64,000 nt of DNA. Source: CAZCCM01 sp964616165 (lineage in GTDB: Bacteria > Bacillota > Clostridia > TANB77 > CAG-508). Of this stretch, positions 61,047 to 64,000 are shown piece by piece; position 1 is the first letter of the stretch, and every line of letters begins with the position of its first letter. Location: the NCBI GenBank assembly GCA_964616165.1, contig CAZTTS010000002.1, positions 1-64,000 of the forward strand, in the 5' to 3' direction. The notes below the pieces were generated by a model. The model was not told the origin of the DNA and ran no database searches. It saw nothing but the letters and a program-made list of their open reading frames with translations. Both the position numbers and the translations under genes were made by a program.

Positions 61047-62717
61047 ATGGAAAAATTAGAAGAATTAGCTAATTTAATATTCCCAGAATCTGAAAGTTTA
61101 GATTTTTATAATGAAAAGTATCCAGAGAGAAATTTAGATGAAGGAGCAATTGTTACTAGATTTGCACCATCACCAACAGGTTTTACTCATATTGGTGGTA
61201 TATATCAATGTGTTATTATAACTCTTGTAGCAAAAAGAACCAATGGTCTTACTTTCCTTCGTATTGAAGATACTGATCAAGAAAGAGAAATTAAAGATGG
61301 GACAATTAAAATTTTAGAAGATTTAAAGCTTTTTGATATTAGTTTTGATGAAGGAAATGTTAATGAAGAAGAATATAGTGGTAAATATGGGCCATATAAA
61401 CAAAGTGAAAGAACCAAAATATATCATGCATTTGCAAAACATTTAATTAAAGAAGGCAAAGCATATCCTTGTTTCTTAACAAAAGAAGAATTAACAGAAA
61501 TAAGAGATAATCAAATGAAATCTAAAACAAGACCAGGAATTTATGGAGTTTTTGCTAAATATAGAGATATGCCTGTTGAGATGGCTATTGATAAAATTAA
61601 AAAAGGTGATGAATATATTATTCGTTTTAAGTCACCAGGTAAAGAAAATAATAAGATTAAAATAAAAGATGTTGTAAAAGGTAATTTAGAAATGACTGAA
61701 AATACACAAGACATTGTTATTATAAAATCTGATGGTTTACCAACATATCACTTTGCTCATTTAGTAGATGATTATTTAATGAGAACAACACATGTAATAC
61801 GTTCAGATGAGTGGTTGGCTTCATTACCTATACATATCCAATTATTTATATCTTCTGGTTTTAAACCACCAAAATATGTTCATTATGCACCAATTGAGAA
61901 AATGGATGGAACAACCAGAAGAAAAATTAGTAAGAGAAAAGATCCTGAAGCATCTGCAATGTATTATGTTGAAGAAGGCTTTCCAGTTGAAGGAGTATAT
62001 GATTACTTATTAAATATAGCTAATAGCAATTATGAAATGTGGAGAAAAAATAATCCTAAATTACAATATTTAGATTTTAATTTTGAACTTTCTAAAATGA
62101 GTAAATCTGGAGCACTATTTGATATGGAAAAATTATTAGATGTGTCAAAGCTTGCTATTGCAAATTTTACTGCAGAAAAATTATATAATGGTGCATTAAT
62201 TTGGGCTAATAAATTTGATGAAGAGTTGAAAGATATACTGTCTAATAATAAGGAATATACATTAAAAGTTTTAAATATTGAAAGAGGTAAAGAAAAAAAT
62301 CCTAGAAAAGACATAGCTAAAATGTCTGATATAAAACATCAAATTATATATATGTATGATGATAAATTTAATGATATAATAAAAAGAAAAGAAGATTATG
62401 ATTTTCTAGAAATTAATAATAATGAAGATATTAAAGAAATATTAATAGAATATCAAAAAACATATAATATAAATGACTCAAAAGAAGAATGGTGGAATAA
62501 AATTTCAGATTTAAGTATTAAATTAAATTATGCTAAATCTGTTAAAGAATATAGGGAAAATCCTGAAAAATATAAAGGACATGTAGGAGATGTATCTACT
62601 GTAATTAGAGTTGCATTAACTAGCAGATCAGAAACTCCAGACCTATATGAAATAATGTTAGTTTTAGGAGAAGATAGTATAAACTCAAGAATTAATAAAA
62701 TATTAAATTTAATTTAA
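61047..62717 (+). CDS. gltX: Glutamyl-tRNA synthetase
   Basis: A class I synthetase of 556 residues, longer than the usual 480-500. The ATP site TRFAPSPTGFTHIGG (the GluRS form of HIGH), FLRIEDTDQEREI, the PTYHFAHLVDDYLMRTTHVIRSDEWL block, and KISKRKD (the KMSKS equivalent) near 294 are clear. The C-terminal half is divergent, with an unusual LSKMSKSGALFDMEKLL segment, and matches the long GluRS type seen in some Clostridia. It could be non-discriminating and also charge tRNA-Gln; no gatCAB genes are in the window to judge this. Confidence 0.92.
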   Translation: MEKLEELANLIFPESESLDFYNEKYPERNLDEGAIVTRFAPSPTGFTHIGGIYQCVIITLVAKRTNGLTFLRIEDTDQEREIKDGTIKILEDLKLFDISFDEGNVNEEEYSGKYGPYKQSERTKIYHAFAKHLIKEGKAYPCFLTKEELTEIRDNQMKSKTRPGIYGVFAKYRDMPVEMAIDKIKKGDEYIIRFKSPGKENNKIKIKDVVKGNLEMTENTQDIVIIKSDGLPTYHFAHLVDDYLMRTTHVIRSDEWLASLPIHIQLFISSGFKPPKYVHYAPIEKMDGTTRRKISKRKDPEASAMYYVEEGFPVEGVYDYLLNIANSNYEMWRKNNPKLQYLDFNFELSKMSKSGALFDMEKLLDVSKLAIANFTAEKLYNGALIWANKFDEELKDILSNNKEYTLKVLNIERGKEKNPRKDIAKMSDIKHQIIYMYDDKFNDIIKRKEDYDFLEINNNEDIKEILIEYQKTYNINDSKEEWWNKISDLSIKLNYAKSVKEYRENPEKYKGHVGDVSTVIRVALTSRSETPDLYEIMLVLGEDSINSRINKILNLI

Positions 62718-62730
62718 AGGAGAAATATCT

Positions 62731-63492
62731 ATGGAAATAAAAATTGTTGAAAATGAAGAAGAATTAGGCAGATTTGTTTCGGATATTGTACAAGAGACAA
62801 TAATAAATAAGAATAGAGAAAATAAAAACGCAGTAATTGGCTTAGCAACTGGAACAACACCTATACCCGTGTATAAAGAATTGTCTAAAAGATATAGTGA
62901 GGGTAAAATTGACTTTAATAAAACAATTAGTTTTAATTTAGATGAATATATTGGATTAGATTATAGTAATGAAAACTCCTATCATAAATTTATGGAAGAG
63001 AATCTTTTTAAGCATATTAATATAAATAAAGACAATATATATATTCCAGATGGTAACTCCAGTAATTTAGAAGATGAAGCAAATAAATATGATAAATTAA
63101 TTACAGATGTTGGAGGAATAGATATTCAATTACTTGGAATTGGTGAAAATGGACATATAGGTTTTAATGAACCTTACCAAAAATTAAACTTAAACACAAA
63201 TATAGCTGATTTAAGTGAAAGTACTATAAATGCAAACTCCAGGTTTTTCAAAAGTAAGGACGAGGTTCCAAAAAAAGCAATAACAATGGGAATGGGTACA
63301 ATATTTTCTGCAAATAAAATTGTTTTAATGGCTACAGGAAAAAAGAAGAAAGAAGCAATTAAAAAACTATTAACAGACTTTACTATAAATACAGAATCAC
63401 CCGCTTCATTCCTAAAACTACATAAAGATTTTACTGTTGTTATTGATAAAGAATTATATGATGAAATAAACTCCAAGAACGAAGAATTATAA
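62731..63492 (+). CDS. nagB: Glucosamine-6-phosphate deaminase
   Basis: NagB turns glucosamine-6-phosphate into fructose-6-phosphate and ammonia, linking amino-sugar use to glycolysis. The 253-residue protein has GLATGTTPIPVYKEL (usually GLPTGxTP), FNLDEYIGL with the proton-transfer Asp, LLGIGENGHIGFNEP with the catalytic His, and the final ATGKKKKEAI region. The AAAGGAG site lies 13 nt after gltX. Neither nagA nor a transporter is nearby. Confidence 0.95.
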   Translation: MEIKIVENEEELGRFVSDIVQETIINKNRENKNAVIGLATGTTPIPVYKELSKRYSEGKIDFNKTISFNLDEYIGLDYSNENSYHKFMEENLFKHININKDNIYIPDGNSSNLEDEANKYDKLITDVGGIDIQLLGIGENGHIGFNEPYQKLNLNTNIADLSESTINANSRFFKSKDEVPKKAITMGMGTIFSANKIVLMATGKKKKEAIKKLLTDFTINTESPASFLKLHKDFTVVIDKELYDEINSKNEEL

Positions 63493-63550
63493 TATTATGA
63501 ATTAAAATTAAAAAACAAATAAATAAAAGAAGAAATACAAATAAAAATAA

Positions 63551-63580
63551 AAATAGAAATAGAAATAGAAATAGAAATAG
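63551..63580. repeat. Five copies of AAATAG just before the serS ribosome site
   Basis: (AAATAG)x5 exactly, preceded by similar AAATAA units, ends against AGGTATATT, which contains the presumed ribosome site for serS. Confidence 0.9.
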
Positions 63581-63589
63581 AGGTATATT

Positions 63590-64000
63590 ATGTTAGATAT
63601 GAAATTTGTAAGAGAAAATCCGGATAAAGTGAAGGAAAATATAAAGAAAAAATATCAAGAGGATAAAATTCTTTTGGTTGATAAAGTTATTGAACTAGAT
63701 GAAGAATTAAGAGAAACAAAGATAAAAGGAGATGGATTAAGACAACAAAGAAATACATTGTCAGATGAAATAGGATTATTATTTCAATCTGGCGATAAAG
63801 CAAAAGCAGAAGAAAAGAAAAAAGAAGTAGATCAAATTAATGATGAGTTAAAATATATAGAAGAAAAAGAAGAAGATTTAGAAAAAAAAGTTAGAGGAAT
63901 CTTAATGATTTTACCAAATATTCTTCGTGATGATGTTCCTAAAGGTATAGATGATAGTGAAAATGTTCAACTTAAAACTTTTGGAGAAGCAAAAAAAGCA
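63590..64000 (+). CDS. serS: Seryl-tRNA synthetase, N-terminal part (cut by window end)
   Basis: The frame opens at ATG 63590 with MLDMKFVRENPDKVKENIKK, the standard start of SerRS, and continues with the long coiled-coil arm that binds tRNA-Ser (DKVIELDEELRETK, LRQQRNTLSDEIG, EEKKKEVDQINDELKYIEEKEE, and LMILPNILRDDVPKG). It is still open at the last base of the window; 137 codons are visible of about 425 expected. The ribosome site GAGGT is weak and joined to an AAATAG repeat. Confidence 0.93.
   Translation, partial: MLDMKFVRENPDKVKENIKKKYQEDKILLVDKVIELDEELRETKIKGDGLRQQRNTLSDEIGLLFQSGDKAKAEEKKKEVDQINDELKYIEEKEEDLEKKVRGILMILPNILRDDVPKGIDDSENVQLKTFGEAKKA

Overview
The window is a very AT-rich stretch of low-GC Gram-positive chromosome, most likely from an uncultured Clostridia-type gut bacterium. 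Pointers are strong AGGAGG ribosome sites, TTGACA/TATAAT promoters, U-tailed hairpin terminators, RNase J, a bifunctional Rel, FtsEX, sortases, and a prepilin-like leader fused to a leucine-rich surface repeat. Placement below class level would be a guess. I see no rRNA, IS element, prophage, CRISPR array or integrase; nearly everything is housekeeping with a few surface and envelope islands between.

Layout: 0-2.4 kb, an SPFH membrane protein and tmcAL. 2.4-8.6 kb, queA-tgt, a membrane-anchored protein where yajC usually sits, then a SecD-like protein and a drastically shortened SecF-like protein. 8.9-12.3 kb, ftsH followed by two sortases. 12.4-14.8 kb, a lone VirD4/TraG-like ATPase on the minus strand. 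14.9-17.9 kb, fmt, HU, L31, L28 and nth. 18.0-20.1 kb, a structured leader, a third sortase and its probable substrate, a thioester adhesin. 20.2-24.3 kb, rubrerythrin, CcdA, two thioredoxins, a frameshifted tsaD and a phosphoesterase. 24.3-25.5 kb, tRNA-Leu and a cytosolic starch-binding-module protein. 25.6-37.1 kb, recJ, rel, a metallo-beta-lactamase-fold hydrolase, hisS, ymdB, a solute-binding protein, recA-recX, scpA and an M50 protease. 37.4-46.3 kb, the prepilin-like surface protein, tRNA-Arg, ychF, a TPR protein, a MurE-type ligase, and a beta-propeller protein flanked by two small DUF4190-like proteins. 46.4-54.4 kb, rpoBC with its own promoter and structured leader. 54.5-64 kb, an MgtA-type ATPase, ftsEX, RNase J, gltX, nagB and the start of serS.

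How the genes work together: several sets are clear pathways or complexes. These are queA-tgt (tRNA queuosine), CcdA plus a membrane thioredoxin (reductant export), FtsEX (cell division), RecA/RecX/RecJ (recombination) and RpoBC. The surface program is unusual: three sortases, one thioester adhesin with a truncated sorting signal, and one prepilin-leader protein. The most noteworthy items are the minimal SecDF pair lacking its usual transmembrane acidic residues, the sortase whose natural N-terminus has no standard start codon, the tail-less LPQTG protein, the orphan VirD4-like ATPase, and the cytosolic CBM25-like protein. A one-base insertion in essential tsaD, and two other single-base oddities, suggest that some local sequence errors should be considered.
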